From Anaerocolumna chitinilytica (GTDB lineage: Bacteria > Bacillota > Clostridia > Lachnospirales > Lachnospiraceae), in NCBI RefSeq assembly GCF_014218355.1, contig NZ_AP023368.1, positions 1,678,001-1,742,000 on the forward strand: a stretch of 64,000 nucleotides of DNA, read 5' to 3'. Below, piece by piece: positions 34,577 to 42,949 of the stretch. Each line of letters opens with the position of its first letter. The first letter of the stretch is position 1. Below the pieces are notes generated by a model. It made no database searches. It was given only the letters and a program-made list of their open reading frames with translations, and was not told where the DNA came from. The translations under genes were made by a program, and so were the position numbers.

Positions 34577-35452
34577 TTGTTTTCAGTAAATGGATTGAAA
34601 GATACAATATCGAATATTTTTAATTTCGGTTTCGAAGGTTTTATTTCACACCTTCTGAATGAAGCTCTAAAAGCATTTGATACAAGTTTAATAAATATAG
34701 CAGACATTTCATTTAATGCAGAAAAGTATATGACCAGTTATCTTGGCATGAACTTGAACTCATTATTTACAGTAATTCGGTTATTTGGCTTATATTTTAT
34801 TGTGTTGAAAGCTTTAAAAAAGGGTTTTGATGTATATATTTTATGGACGGATGGGGATTCAGAAATGGATCCCTTTATTCTATTCACAGGCTTTTTTAAA
34901 GCAATTGCACTGGCCGTTAGCTTCAATAGCTTGTATGGGTTTGCTGTAGATATCATTGTGGATTTTATGAATCAAATTTTAGGATCTATAAATAATGTTG
35001 ATCTAAATAACATCTCCCTGACTTCTGTATTGCACCAGTATCTGCTAAATGGAATTATTATGATGATCTTTGCCGTAGTGTATATTATTTGCTACATCAT
35101 ACTATATTTGCAGTTTATAAAGCATGGGCTTGAAATTTTTGTATTAAAGCTTGGCGTTCCCCTGGCATGTGTCGGTCTAATGGACAGTGATGGGGGAGTA
35201 TATAAAGCGTACCTCAAAAAGTTTTCTCAAGAGTTCCTTACAGTGCTATTACAGACTTTTATGTTGAAATTGTCCCTTGCATTGATGATAAACGGCCATT
35301 ATATGTTTGGAATGGCAGCCATCATGTTATCATTAAAAGCTCCGCAGTTCCTGAACGAATTTGTTATGGCATATTCCGGTGGGCCGGGTGTTGTTCAGAG
35401 AGCCACATCGACGGCCTATACCGCTAATATGATAAGAAGTTTTGTAAAGTAA
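34577..35452 (+). CDS. TrbL/VirB6-like multi-pass transfer protein
   Basis: 291 residues from TTG 34577 behind GGTGGCGAA. Five to six membrane helices are visible (SLFTVIRLFGLYFIVLKALK, FFKAIALAVSFNSLYGFAV, GIIMMIFAVVYIICYIILYLQF, VLKLGVPLACVGLMDS, a last one around ALMINGHYMFGMAAIML). This is the layout of VirB6/TrbL inner-membrane channel proteins of Gram-positive conjugation systems. The 9-residue frame just upstream (34542-34568) is too short to call. It starts a run of four tightly packed membrane genes. Confidence 0.75.
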   Translation: MFSVNGLKDTISNIFNFGFEGFISHLLNEALKAFDTSLINIADISFNAEKYMTSYLGMNLNSLFTVIRLFGLYFIVLKALKKGFDVYILWTDGDSEMDPFILFTGFFKAIALAVSFNSLYGFAVDIIVDFMNQILGSINNVDLNNISLTSVLHQYLLNGIIMMIFAVVYIICYIILYLQFIKHGLEIFVLKLGVPLACVGLMDSDGGVYKAYLKKFSQEFLTVLLQTFMLKLSLALMINGHYMFGMAAIMLSLKAPQFLNEFVMAYSGGPGVVQRATSTAYTANMIRSFVK

Positions 35453-35462
35453 AGGAGTCTGA

Positions 35463-35672
35463 ATGAGAACATTACTGAATGCAATAGAGTTCTTGATTAT
35501 ATTGGCTGATGGTGGTGCTGCACTCCGGATCCTTTATTGCCTTTTGAGGTTAATGGGAAGCCCAGATGAGAAAGAGTCCTATGTAAAAAAGATCTTACAT
35601 GTCCTTATCTATGCAGCATTTGCTAATAGCAGTTTGGCTTTGATGATTCTGACAGAATCGTATTTTCTTTGA
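35463..35672 (+). CDS. Small two-helix membrane protein of the transfer system
   Basis: 69 residues behind AAAGGAGTC. Two hydrophobic stretches (AIEFLIILADGGAALRILYCLL and ILHVLIYAAFANSSLALMIL) separated by a charged loop (GSPDEKESYVKK). It has no signal motif and no known family, but its size and its place between VirB6-like and PrgI/VirB3-like genes make it a likely membrane subunit of the transfer apparatus. Stop is 13 nt before the next start. Confidence 0.6.
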   Translation: MRTLLNAIEFLIILADGGAALRILYCLLRLMGSPDEKESYVKKILHVLIYAAFANSSLALMILTESYFL

Positions 35673-35685
35673 AAGAGAGGTGAAA

Positions 35686-36015
35686 ATGATGGATGAAGAA
35701 CAGAACAAAGAAGGTCTTTATATACCGCAGGGCATTAAGACAAAGAGAGAGTATTTTTATGGATATGGAAAGAAAGAATTCACTATAACGCTACTAGCCA
35801 CTTTTATAGCTCTTGCGATTGGCTTTCTGATTTATATTCCCTTTAAGAGTATTATTGCTTCCGTGTTTGAGGTGCTTGCATTACCCACTGCCACAGTATT
35901 TGTAATAGTAAAGAATAACTGCAATATCTCAGTTGCTGATCAAGTCAAGTTTATGCTTGATTATGCAAGAGTACAGAAAAAATATTTTTATGTCTATCAG
36001 GATGAATGGCAGTGA
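35686..36015 (+). CDS. PrgI/VirB3-like membrane protein
   Basis: 109 residues from ATG 35686 (GAGAGG lies six bases before). N-terminal IPQGIKTKREYFYGYGKKEF, two membrane helices (TITLLATFIALAIGFLIYIP and ASVFEVLALPTATVFVIV), and a C-terminal tail with DQVKFMLDYARVQKKYFYVY. That is the PrgI/VirB3 pattern of the inner-membrane platform next to VirB4. Here the VirB4 gene is far downstream (50.8 kb), with the Tad-like block inserted between. Overlaps the next gene by 10 nt. Confidence 0.7.
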   Translation: MMDEEQNKEGLYIPQGIKTKREYFYGYGKKEFTITLLATFIALAIGFLIYIPFKSIIASVFEVLALPTATVFVIVKNNCNISVADQVKFMLDYARVQKKYFYVYQDEWQ

Positions 36016-36431
36016 TTACTTTAGGGCTATATTTTATGATTCTTTTCTATGCTTCCGTTTATGATAGAAAATATATGATAGTAGAAAATCGGGTTCACTT
36101 TGTGTTATTCTTGTTAACCATTTTATCCGGAAACATGAATTTGGAGAAGCTTCTAGGAGCGGTAGTAATAACAATACCGCTTATGCTTTTAACATTATAT
36201 AAGGATGGTATCGGTGGAGGGGATATTAAATATCTCTTTTTCAATACTCTGTTTTTAGGCTTTTCGGCAGCCTATACTGGCATTGTTGCTGGATTATCTG
36301 TAGCCGTTCTTTATGCTTTATTTACAAAAAACAGATCGGGAAAGAGCAAATATCAAAGGAAAATACCCTTGGTTCCATTCCTCTCTACAGGCTTTCTCCT
36401 ATCCATACTATTAAGGGCTACTGTAACATAG
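36006..36431 (+). CDS. Type IV prepilin peptidase (TadV/CpaA-like)
   Basis: 141 residues, hydrophobic throughout with about five membrane helices. Both catalytic aspartates of the A24 family are visible: Asp20 in YDRKYMIVENR and Asp73 in GIGGGDIKYLF (the GxGD motif). The short form without the N-terminal methylase domain is the TadV/CpaA type, which cleaves and prepares Flp/Tad prepilins. Its substrates are probably the two pseudopilins at 41450 and 41872, which carry G-xxxx-E sites. Begins inside the preceding gene. Confidence 0.9.
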   Translation: MAVITLGLYFMILFYASVYDRKYMIVENRVHFVLFLLTILSGNMNLEKLLGAVVITIPLMLLTLYKDGIGGGDIKYLFFNTLFLGFSAAYTGIVAGLSVAVLYALFTKNRSGKSKYQRKIPLVPFLSTGFLLSILLRATVT

Positions 36432-36450
36432 AATAATGGCCCTTAATAGT
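36407..36450. repeat. 12-bp perfect hairpin after the prepilin peptidase gene
   Basis: ACTATTAAGGGC (36407-36418) and GCCCTTAATAGT (36439-36450) are exact complements; the left arm lies in the end of the gene. No T-run, so it is a structure between coding regions rather than a terminator. It is followed by the CpaB gene. Confidence 0.6.
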
Positions 36451-36475
36451 AATTTGACAAATGAAAGGAAGATAT

Positions 36476-37366
36476 ATGAAATATTTAAAAAATAAAACTG
36501 TTATCGGTATAATAGCCATTGTTGTTGGTTTGCTATTATGTTTTATTGTGAGTCCTTTATATAACAGGGCTTCTGAGGCTAAAACAAAGGTTGTTAGGGT
36601 AGAGAAGTTCATTGAAAAGGGAAGTCTTATAAGTAAGAGCGATGTAAAAGTGGTGGAAGTCGGCAGCTACAATATGCAGGATGATGTATTACATACAGAA
36701 AAAGATGTGGTTGGAAAGTATGCAGTTGACAACATGTATCAAGATGAAAATATTCTAAAAACCAAGCTTTCGGATGAGCCGCTATCCGGAATGGAGTATT
36801 TGGAAGGAATGAATGGTACTTATGGAGCTATTAGCATTACACTGCAATCCTTTGCAGCTGGTCTATCAGGAAAATTATTACCCGGAGACATCGTAAGTGT
36901 TATTTCAACAAGCGACACCACACAAGATACAAATATTATGCCGGAACTACAATATGTGAGGGTCCTTGCTAGTACAACACAAAAAGGGAAGGATATTAAG
37001 GAAAGTGACAGTAAAAAAAACAATGATGATGAAGACAATCTTCCTTTAACCGTCACTTTACAGGTTACAAGAAAACAAGCCCTTGCCCTGGCACAAATAG
37101 AGCAGTTGGAGAAAGCACATTTGGAACTTGTTTTCAGAGGAACTAATCAGGAGGCGAATGTGTTTTTAGAACAACAGAAAAAGATAATAGAGGAGCAACT
37201 TCAAAATGATTCTTCCTCTAATTCCGATACGGCAATACAGTATAATAATTCTGCTGAAGTTAACACAAATACAGAACAGAATGTATCTGGAAAACAGAAC
37301 GCTGAAGAAAAGTCTACAACAGAAACGGGGCAGAATACTATAGGGGCAGGTGATAAGAATGAGTAA
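36476..37366 (+). CDS. CpaB/RcpC-like Tad pilus assembly protein (SAF domain)
   Basis: 296 residues from ATG 36476 (AAAGGAAG before it). An N-terminal membrane helix (about 6-26) is followed by an SAF domain: KVVRVEKFIEKGSLISKSDV, VGKYAVDNMYQDENILKTKL, and a second part with LSGKLLPGDIVSVIST. This is the CpaB/RcpC group that works at the cell surface in Flp/Tad pilus assembly. The C-terminus is Asn/Gln/Thr-rich and disordered (about 240-296). The next gene starts 8 nt inside its end. Part of the Tad-like block 36006-42435. Confidence 0.8.
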   Translation: MKYLKNKTVIGIIAIVVGLLLCFIVSPLYNRASEAKTKVVRVEKFIEKGSLISKSDVKVVEVGSYNMQDDVLHTEKDVVGKYAVDNMYQDENILKTKLSDEPLSGMEYLEGMNGTYGAISITLQSFAAGLSGKLLPGDIVSVISTSDTTQDTNIMPELQYVRVLASTTQKGKDIKESDSKKNNDDEDNLPLTVTLQVTRKQALALAQIEQLEKAHLELVFRGTNQEANVFLEQQKKIIEEQLQNDSSSNSDTAIQYNNSAEVNTNTEQNVSGKQNAEEKSTTETGQNTIGAGDKNE

Positions 37367-38258
37367 CGGTAAAGTAATTTCTGTATGGGGAAGCAAGGGG
37401 TGTGGAAAGACTACTGCCGCAGTAAAAATCGCATCGGAATTTGCTGAAAGAAAGATTGATACGATACTTGTATTGACTGATATTCTTGCTCCGGATATTA
37501 ATTGTTTAATGCCTGCTAGAAAGGATCTACAAACGATGGGCCATTTGTGGTCTACTCCGGACTGCAGCATGGATACCATCTTAAAGGCATGTAATGTTAC
37601 GGATTCCAAACATCTGGCAGTGTTAGCTTTTAAGAGTGGTGAGAATGTTTTTTCATATCCAGAGTATACCAAAGAAAATATTCTGGATATTTTTGTGAAG
37701 CTGAAAAGCCTTGCAGATTATATCATAGTAGACTGTGTGGAGGAATTTGCTTTCAATATATTGACTATGGTATCTTTGGAACTGGCTGATAAGGTAGTCA
37801 GGTTACATGAACCATTGATGAAATCCTTTTCTTTCTTTGACTCAAACATGGCTCTTTTAAAGGATAGCCGGTACAAAACTGACCAGCACTATAAGGTACT
37901 TGCAAAGGGAAAGAGAAGCCAGGCAAAAGAAATTGCAATAAGCCATTTCGGAGGTATACAGGCAGAATTACCTTATTCAGAAGATTTGGAAAATCAGATG
38001 TTAGAGGGTGAGCTATTTAAGAAAGCGGAAGGTAAGGCAATGAAGGAATACAATGAAGGTCTTAATAAGATTATTGCATTTATCATGGATGAAGAAATAG
38101 TGGAACTTACTAAAGATAAAGAACATGATAAGCCGCTTTGGAAGAAATCAAGTAAGAAAGAAAAAGTACAGAAGGATAAGAAATCTGGGAAAAACGCCGC
38201 ATCTGACTTGAAATCTGTCCGATCTGCCTTTAAGTTCCGGAAAAAGGAGGTATTGTAA
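37359..38258 (+). CDS. CpaE/MinD-like P-loop ATPase
   Basis: 299 residues from ATG 37359, overlapping the CpaB gene. Walker A-type motif ISVWGSKGCGKTTAAVKIAS near the start, then switch segments (VLTDILAPDINCL) and YIIVDCVEEFAF (Walker B-like). The SIMIBI/ParA-MinD fold is common to CpaE/TadZ, which place the Tad pilus. Basic C-terminus (KKSSKKEKVQKDKKSGKN). Sits between CpaB and CpaF genes, as in Tad loci. A second TadZ-like gene lies at 53784. Confidence 0.8.
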   Translation: MSNGKVISVWGSKGCGKTTAAVKIASEFAERKIDTILVLTDILAPDINCLMPARKDLQTMGHLWSTPDCSMDTILKACNVTDSKHLAVLAFKSGENVFSYPEYTKENILDIFVKLKSLADYIIVDCVEEFAFNILTMVSLELADKVVRLHEPLMKSFSFFDSNMALLKDSRYKTDQHYKVLAKGKRSQAKEIAISHFGGIQAELPYSEDLENQMLEGELFKKAEGKAMKEYNEGLNKIIAFIMDEEIVELTKDKEHDKPLWKKSSKKEKVQKDKKSGKNAASDLKSVRSAFKFRKKEVL

Positions 38259-38263
38259 TCATA

Positions 38264-39619
38264 ATGGATAATTATTTATTAAATGAAATAGACTTTCGAG
38301 AAAAAAACTTTATGGAGGTTTTTAATGAAGTACAAAGTTATGTAGCGGAGAATTTCTCCAAGTTAATTACAGAACAGGAAACAGATAAGACCAAAGAGCA
38401 GTTAAAAAATACTGTAAAAAAATACCTAACTGATCGGAAACTAAAAGCTGAAGAATTATCACTGGAGGAAACCATTGAAAAATTATACAGTGAAATGACG
38501 GAATTTTCAGTGCTGAATGCTTATTTGGATTCTGATAGGACAGATATTGAAGAGATAAATATCAATGCCTGGAATGATATAAAAGTGAGCTTTTCTAATG
38601 GAACCACAAAAAGCGTCGAACATTTTTCCGGCCCTAGACATTGTGAAAATATAGTCCGAAGAGTATTGAATAAAGAATCCAAGATGATACTAGATAAATC
38701 TAGGCCTATTGTAAGAGGTCATTTATCCAATAAGATACGTATCACTGTCATGGGAGATGGTGTTGTTGACAAAAGTATCGGTCTAGCCGCTTCTATCCGA
38801 ATTGTTAATCCAAAAAGCCTTGATAAGTCAGATTTTGTTCAGAAAGGAACTGCAACAGAAGAGATTATCAGTACACTTGAAACACTATTTCGAAATGGTG
38901 TATCTATGTGCATTACAGGAGAGACCGGATGTGGAAAGACAACAATAATGAGTCACTTATTAAAGCAGGTTCCATACAAAAAACGTATCTTTACCATTGA
39001 AGAGGATGTAAGAGAGTTTGACCTTGTAGTTTACGATGAAAATGGGAATGTTCTTAACAATGTAGTACATACCTGTACGAGAAAATCGGAAGATCCTTCA
39101 AAGGTAATTGACCAGGAGAAATTGCTTGAGACAGCCATGACTATGAATCCGGATGTTATATGTGTTGCGGAGATGAAGGGTAAAGAAAGTTTTGCTGCAC
39201 AGGAAGCAGCTAATACGGGGCATACCGTGATAACTACTACCCATGCAAATGGCTGCAGAGAAACTTATTCACGTATGGAAGATCTTTGCCGGCTTAAGGT
39301 TAATCTTGATAGTACTACATTAAGAGAAACCCTTATGAAGGCCTTCCCAATTGTAGCATTTGTTGAAAAGTATGAGGATAATGTTAGAAGGATAACTGAG
39401 ATAACTGAATGTGTGTGGGATGAAGAGGGACATAGTAAGATTGTTACTCTGTATGAATATGAAATTGAGTCATCCACTAAAGATGAACAAGGGCATATTC
39501 ATTATTCCGGAAGATTTGTAAAAAAGAATAATATCAGTAATCGATTGATTAAGTTACTTTTAAAGAGGGGTGTTCAGAAAAGCGAGATGTGTTTTCTAGA
39601 GAAAGGAGATAATCAGTAA
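38264..39619 (+). CDS. CpaF/TadA-type secretion ATPase
   Basis: 451 residues. Type II/IV secretion ATPase: N-terminal domain (about 1-150; IEEININAWNDIKVSFSNG), Walker A TGETGCGKTT (about 220), the Asp-box/Walker B stretch MNPDVICVAEMKGKES (about 293) and NTGHTVITTTHANG with the His box. This is the CpaF/VirB11 family that powers pilus extension. It is well above the length of VirB11, matching CpaF. ATG 38264 lies 5 nt after the previous stop; its own stop overlaps the next start. Confidence 0.92.
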   Translation: MDNYLLNEIDFREKNFMEVFNEVQSYVAENFSKLITEQETDKTKEQLKNTVKKYLTDRKLKAEELSLEETIEKLYSEMTEFSVLNAYLDSDRTDIEEININAWNDIKVSFSNGTTKSVEHFSGPRHCENIVRRVLNKESKMILDKSRPIVRGHLSNKIRITVMGDGVVDKSIGLAASIRIVNPKSLDKSDFVQKGTATEEIISTLETLFRNGVSMCITGETGCGKTTIMSHLLKQVPYKKRIFTIEEDVREFDLVVYDENGNVLNNVVHTCTRKSEDPSKVIDQEKLLETAMTMNPDVICVAEMKGKESFAAQEAANTGHTVITTTHANGCRETYSRMEDLCRLKVNLDSTTLRETLMKAFPIVAFVEKYEDNVRRITEITECVWDEEGHSKIVTLYEYEIESSTKDEQGHIHYSGRFVKKNNISNRLIKLLLKRGVQKSEMCFLEKGDNQ

Positions 39620-40548
39620 TGTTGGGGATTATTAGAATTCTGTCATTTGCCCTGTATCTTCTTGGGATTTTTTATCTGTTAAGATTAAACGTTGCAGAAG
39701 TAATGCAGGAGCTATCAGAACCTTTTAGTGCAAGGGAAAGCTTAAAAAACCGGATACTTCTTGCAAAGGGAAAGCGTAAGAAAAATACATTTTCTCTTAT
39801 GATTGAGGATACTAGAAATATATTAAAACTGAACGGGAAAGAAGAAGATTTCCCAAAAGTATGTGTATTTTCTGTTACTCTTTCCATAGTAGGAATGCTT
39901 TTTGGACTTACGTTATCCAATTTTTTTATCGTTCCTGTACTGTGTGCTGGTTTGTGTACTGTTCCATTTATCTACATCAAATACCTTGGGATTAGGCTTA
40001 AAAAGCAACAAAACGAAGAATTAGAAACAGCTTTATCCATTATTACTTCCTCCTACATACGCTCTGAAAATATCGTAACAGCAATAGAAGAGAATAAGGA
40101 TTATTTGAACCATCCGGTGAAAGAGGTTTTTCAACAATTTGTTCTACAGGCAAATCTAGTAAATCCGGATGTCAAAGTATTATTGTACAACATGAAGATG
40201 CAAATAGATAATACCGTCTTTGAAGAATGGTGCGATGCAGTTGTTGCCTGCCAGGATGATGGGGCACTTAAAACAACATTACTTCCAATAGTCAAGAAGC
40301 TCTCTAATATACGACTAGTCAGTGTAAGATTGGATGCTATGCTTTATGCGCCTGTTAAGGAGTTTATTACAATGGTATTATTGATTGTCGCCAATGTACC
40401 GTTAATGTACTTTATTAACCGGACATGGTTTGAAATTCTGGTTTTCCATACTGCTGGTAAGTTGGTTCTTGCGCTTTGCGCTACAGTAATATTTATTTCT
40501 ACTATTAATGTTATTAGGATATCAAAGCCAATTGAATATAAGAGGTAA
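39619..40548 (+). CDS. TadB-like membrane protein (GspF domain)
   Basis: 309 residues. An N-terminal membrane helix, two more at about 80-120 (VCVFSVTLSIVGMLFGLTL, IVPVLCAGLCTVPFIYIKYL), then a cytoplasmic GspF-like domain (ETALSIITSSYIRSENIVTA, DDGALKTTLLPIVKKLSNI) and two C-terminal helices. TadB and TadC are the inner-membrane platform of the Flp/Tad pilus. Starts on the A of the CpaF stop codon. Confidence 0.8.
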   Translation: MLGIIRILSFALYLLGIFYLLRLNVAEVMQELSEPFSARESLKNRILLAKGKRKKNTFSLMIEDTRNILKLNGKEEDFPKVCVFSVTLSIVGMLFGLTLSNFFIVPVLCAGLCTVPFIYIKYLGIRLKKQQNEELETALSIITSSYIRSENIVTAIEENKDYLNHPVKEVFQQFVLQANLVNPDVKVLLYNMKMQIDNTVFEEWCDAVVACQDDGALKTTLLPIVKKLSNIRLVSVRLDAMLYAPVKEFITMVLLIVANVPLMYFINRTWFEILVFHTAGKLVLALCATVIFISTINVIRISKPIEYKR

Positions 40549-40571
40549 TTGAAAGGAGGAGCACTAACTCT

Positions 40572-41435
40572 ATGATTATAGCAGCAATAGCAGTCACTTT
40601 TCTTTTGACTGCATATGGAAGTTATACGATATTAACCAGTGTACTTGGTTTGGCTTCAGCCAAAGCAGAAAAAGCAGCCCAGGTATATCACAGCCGTTAT
40701 AAGAAACTTCAGGAACCCGATGTGTTTCTTGAAACATTGGCTGTTAAACTTTCGAGATATATCCGGATGGATTCTTACAAACGTAAAAAGCTCGAAGCTG
40801 ATCTCAAAAGTCTTAATAAGACAGAATCACCCGAAATTTATAAAGCTAAAACACTGATAGTACCAATATTTTTATTATTGGGTATTATACCTTGCGTTCT
40901 GATTGCACCAATACTATCCATTGTATTTGTTGCAGCTGCAGTAATTGTTTATTTTAAGGGAGATATGGACGTCCAGGAGCAACTGAAAAAGAAAAGAGAA
41001 AGTATTGAATTTGAACTTCCGCGATTCGCCAGTACTTTGAAACAAGAGCTTGTAAGTAGCCGAGATGTTCTGACGATACTGGAGAGCTATACAAGAAATG
41101 CGGGGGAAGCTATGAAAGCAGAATTGGATAAGACGGTAGCAGATATGCGTTCAGGTAATTATGAAGCCGCTCTGATTCGCTTTGAAAGTAGAATTTCGAT
41201 TCCAGCATTGTCAGACATTACGCGAGGTCTGGTAGGCGTTTTAAGAGGAGATAACAATGTAAGCTATTTTGATATGCTTAGTCATGATTTGGATGTCCTT
41301 GAAGTACAGCGCTTAGAAAATATTGCGATGAAACAGCCGGGCAAGATTAAGAAATATTTGTTTTTACTGCTTATGTCACTACTTGTTATGTATTGTACTA
41401 TATTGGCCGTATACACTTTGGTTATGGTCAGATAA
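40572..41435 (+). CDS. TadC-like membrane protein (GspF domain)
   Basis: 287 residues behind GAAAGGAGGAG. N-terminal helix, then cytoplasmic stretch, two membrane helices (about 96-136; TLIVPIFLLLGIIPCVLIAP), a GspF-like domain with FELPRFASTLKQELVSSRDV and LTILESYTRN, and a C-terminal helix (LFLLLMSLLVMYCTILAVYT). With the preceding gene it forms the TadB/TadC pair. The next gene follows directly. Confidence 0.8.
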   Translation: MIIAAIAVTFLLTAYGSYTILTSVLGLASAKAEKAAQVYHSRYKKLQEPDVFLETLAVKLSRYIRMDSYKRKKLEADLKSLNKTESPEIYKAKTLIVPIFLLLGIIPCVLIAPILSIVFVAAAVIVYFKGDMDVQEQLKKKRESIEFELPRFASTLKQELVSSRDVLTILESYTRNAGEAMKAELDKTVADMRSGNYEAALIRFESRISIPALSDITRGLVGVLRGDNNVSYFDMLSHDLDVLEVQRLENIAMKQPGKIKKYLFLLLMSLLVMYCTILAVYTLVMVR

Positions 41436-41449
41436 TAGAAAGGAATGCA

Positions 41450-41881
41450 ATGACCAAGAAAAATAAGTTGATTAGGGTGCTAAAGGATCGGTCAGGCGCA
41501 ACCTACATAGAAATGGTTATAGGAATTCTAATTTTTGTCCTAGCTATTGTCTTTGCAATAAAATTTTTACCTGTTCTTATTCTTAAAAACCAGTTAAATA
41601 CATTTGCTACACAAGTAAGTAAAATTGTTTCTGTTGAAGGTTGTTATGACAGCCACGTTCAAGAAATGATAGAAGAGTTGCGGGTAAAAAGTGAGATCGG
41701 GAATGTAACTATAGCGACGGATGGAACAGATTTTATTTCAGGTACAAAAAAAATTCAATTAGACAATGAAATCAACATTAAAGTTACTACCCAATATGAT
41801 ATTGGGATATTTACCTTTGGGAGTTTTCCTATAACCGTAAAAAGTGTTGCACAGGCAAGGAGTGATGCATATTGGAAATAA
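41450..41881 (+). CDS. DUF4320-type pseudopilin
   Basis: 143 residues from ATG 41450 (GAAAGG before it; the open frame extends further upstream without a ribosome site). After a basic N-terminus comes DRSGATYIEMVIGILIFVLA: a Gly, then Glu at mature position +5, then the hydrophobic helix, as in type IV prepilins and pseudopilins. The rest is a small beta-rich domain with one Cys. This is the DUF4320 type seen in clostridial conjugative elements. A target for the prepilin peptidase at 36006. Confidence 0.8.
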   Translation: MTKKNKLIRVLKDRSGATYIEMVIGILIFVLAIVFAIKFLPVLILKNQLNTFATQVSKIVSVEGCYDSHVQEMIEELRVKSEIGNVTIATDGTDFISGTKKIQLDNEINIKVTTQYDIGIFTFGSFPITVKSVAQARSDAYWK

Positions 41882-42435
41882 GAAAAAGATTACAAAGGAA
41901 ATTAATTGATAAAAAAGGATTCGGACTCATTGAAGCAGTAGTGATTTTTCTCTTTGTCATGATTCTTATTTCCGTAGCTTTTGAATATTTACGGGTGCAA
42001 ATAATTGCTAATGGAGTAAGAGATAGCTTTGAAAGAGCATCTCTTACGGTGGCAGCCGAAAACTACAATGAAGTATATGCAGGATTCAGAGAAGAATACA
42101 ATATTGGAGGTTTCTATGATGGCGGACCGGCTGGAGGAGGAAACCAAGATGAGGTACCTGAATGGGTAGCTATTAATGATTATGGTGATGTAGAAGACGA
42201 GCTGCGGGATCTCCTCAAGTTAAAGGAAGTGGATAATGCCATTAAGAATGATAAGGATAATTATACATTGGAGAATATTCAGGTTGAAGTAAATAACTCT
42301 AGCGTTAATGCTGGAGGAAGATATGAAATTCGAGGAAAGCTTAAACTAATTCTCCCCTTACATTTTGCAGGAGTTAAGATTATGGATATAAATTTGCCAG
42401 TGTCTATACAGACGGCCTATACACCAAAATACTAG
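41872..42435 (+). CDS. TadE/TadF-like pseudopilin
   Basis: 187 residues from TTG 41872, overlapping the previous gene by 10 nt. After KLIDKKGFGLIEAVVIFLFV: Gly, then Glu at +5, then a membrane helix, the prepilin pattern. The mature part contains an acidic Gly-rich loop (YDGGPAGGGNQDEVPEWVAI) and a beta-rich end. TadE/TadF minor pilins look like this. It closes the Tad-like block. Confidence 0.75.
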   Translation: MEIRKRLQRKLIDKKGFGLIEAVVIFLFVMILISVAFEYLRVQIIANGVRDSFERASLTVAAENYNEVYAGFREEYNIGGFYDGGPAGGGNQDEVPEWVAINDYGDVEDELRDLLKLKEVDNAIKNDKDNYTLENIQVEVNNSSVNAGGRYEIRGKLKLILPLHFAGVKIMDINLPVSIQTAYTPKY

Positions 42436-42451
42436 GAAGGAGGTTAATTTT

Positions 42452-42922
42452 ACGTTTAAAAATCTATTTGACTTTGTACATGCTTTCTTTGCATATAACT
42501 GGTGGATTGTAGTTATTATCTTTTTAGGCTTGTATAGTTTAAAGAGTCTATATTATTTATTGGTGAAGAAAAATCGCTCTTATAAAATAATGAGCATCAT
42601 TACTTTGGGGATTGTTCTTATATTGCCAATTATTAACTTGTATATCAGTAATCCAATATCAGAATTCAGAGTTTGTATTATATTGATTTTAAGTTTAGAA
42701 GTCAAGGTTATAATCGCTGTTACTGAAATTAAAAAACAAACAATTATTACATGTTTTTCAGATAATAAAATACAATGGTACAGTATGTTAGCACTTGCAT
42801 GCATTCTTGGGTTTTATATAAATATCGGATTGATTCCAATTAATATGAAGTTTGGTATTTATTCACCTCATCTTGCCTATTATGGATATTTATGTTATTA
42901 TTTCAAGAAAAAGAGGGATTGA
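42452..42922 (+). CDS. Membrane protein with apparent ACG start (possible start loss)
   Basis: 157 residues if read from ACG 42452. AAGGAGGT (42437-42444) sits at the right distance from this codon, and the frame reads TFKNLFDFVHAFFAYNW then WIVVIIFLGLYSLKSL, but no ATG/GTG/TTG occurs until a TTG at 42530, in the middle of a membrane helix with no ribosome site. So either translation starts at ACG, or ATG was mutated to ACG. Three to four membrane helices; family unknown; low-GC like the next gene. It follows the Tad block by 17 nt. Confidence 0.55.
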   Translation, partial: TFKNLFDFVHAFFAYNWWIVVIIFLGLYSLKSLYYLLVKKNRSYKIMSIITLGIVLILPIINLYISNPISEFRVCIILILSLEVKVIIAVTEIKKQTIITCFSDNKIQWYSMLALACILGFYINIGLIPINMKFGIYSPHLAYYGYLCYYFKKKRD

Positions 42923-42949
42923 TGTAAAATAAAGAGTCTAGATAAATTC

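Noticed and set aside
37166..37672. A 168-codon minus-strand frame opposite CpaB/CpaE-like genes
   Set aside because: Shadow of two overlapping well-supported genes; Phe/Leu/Cys-rich composition typical of antisense AT-rich sequence.
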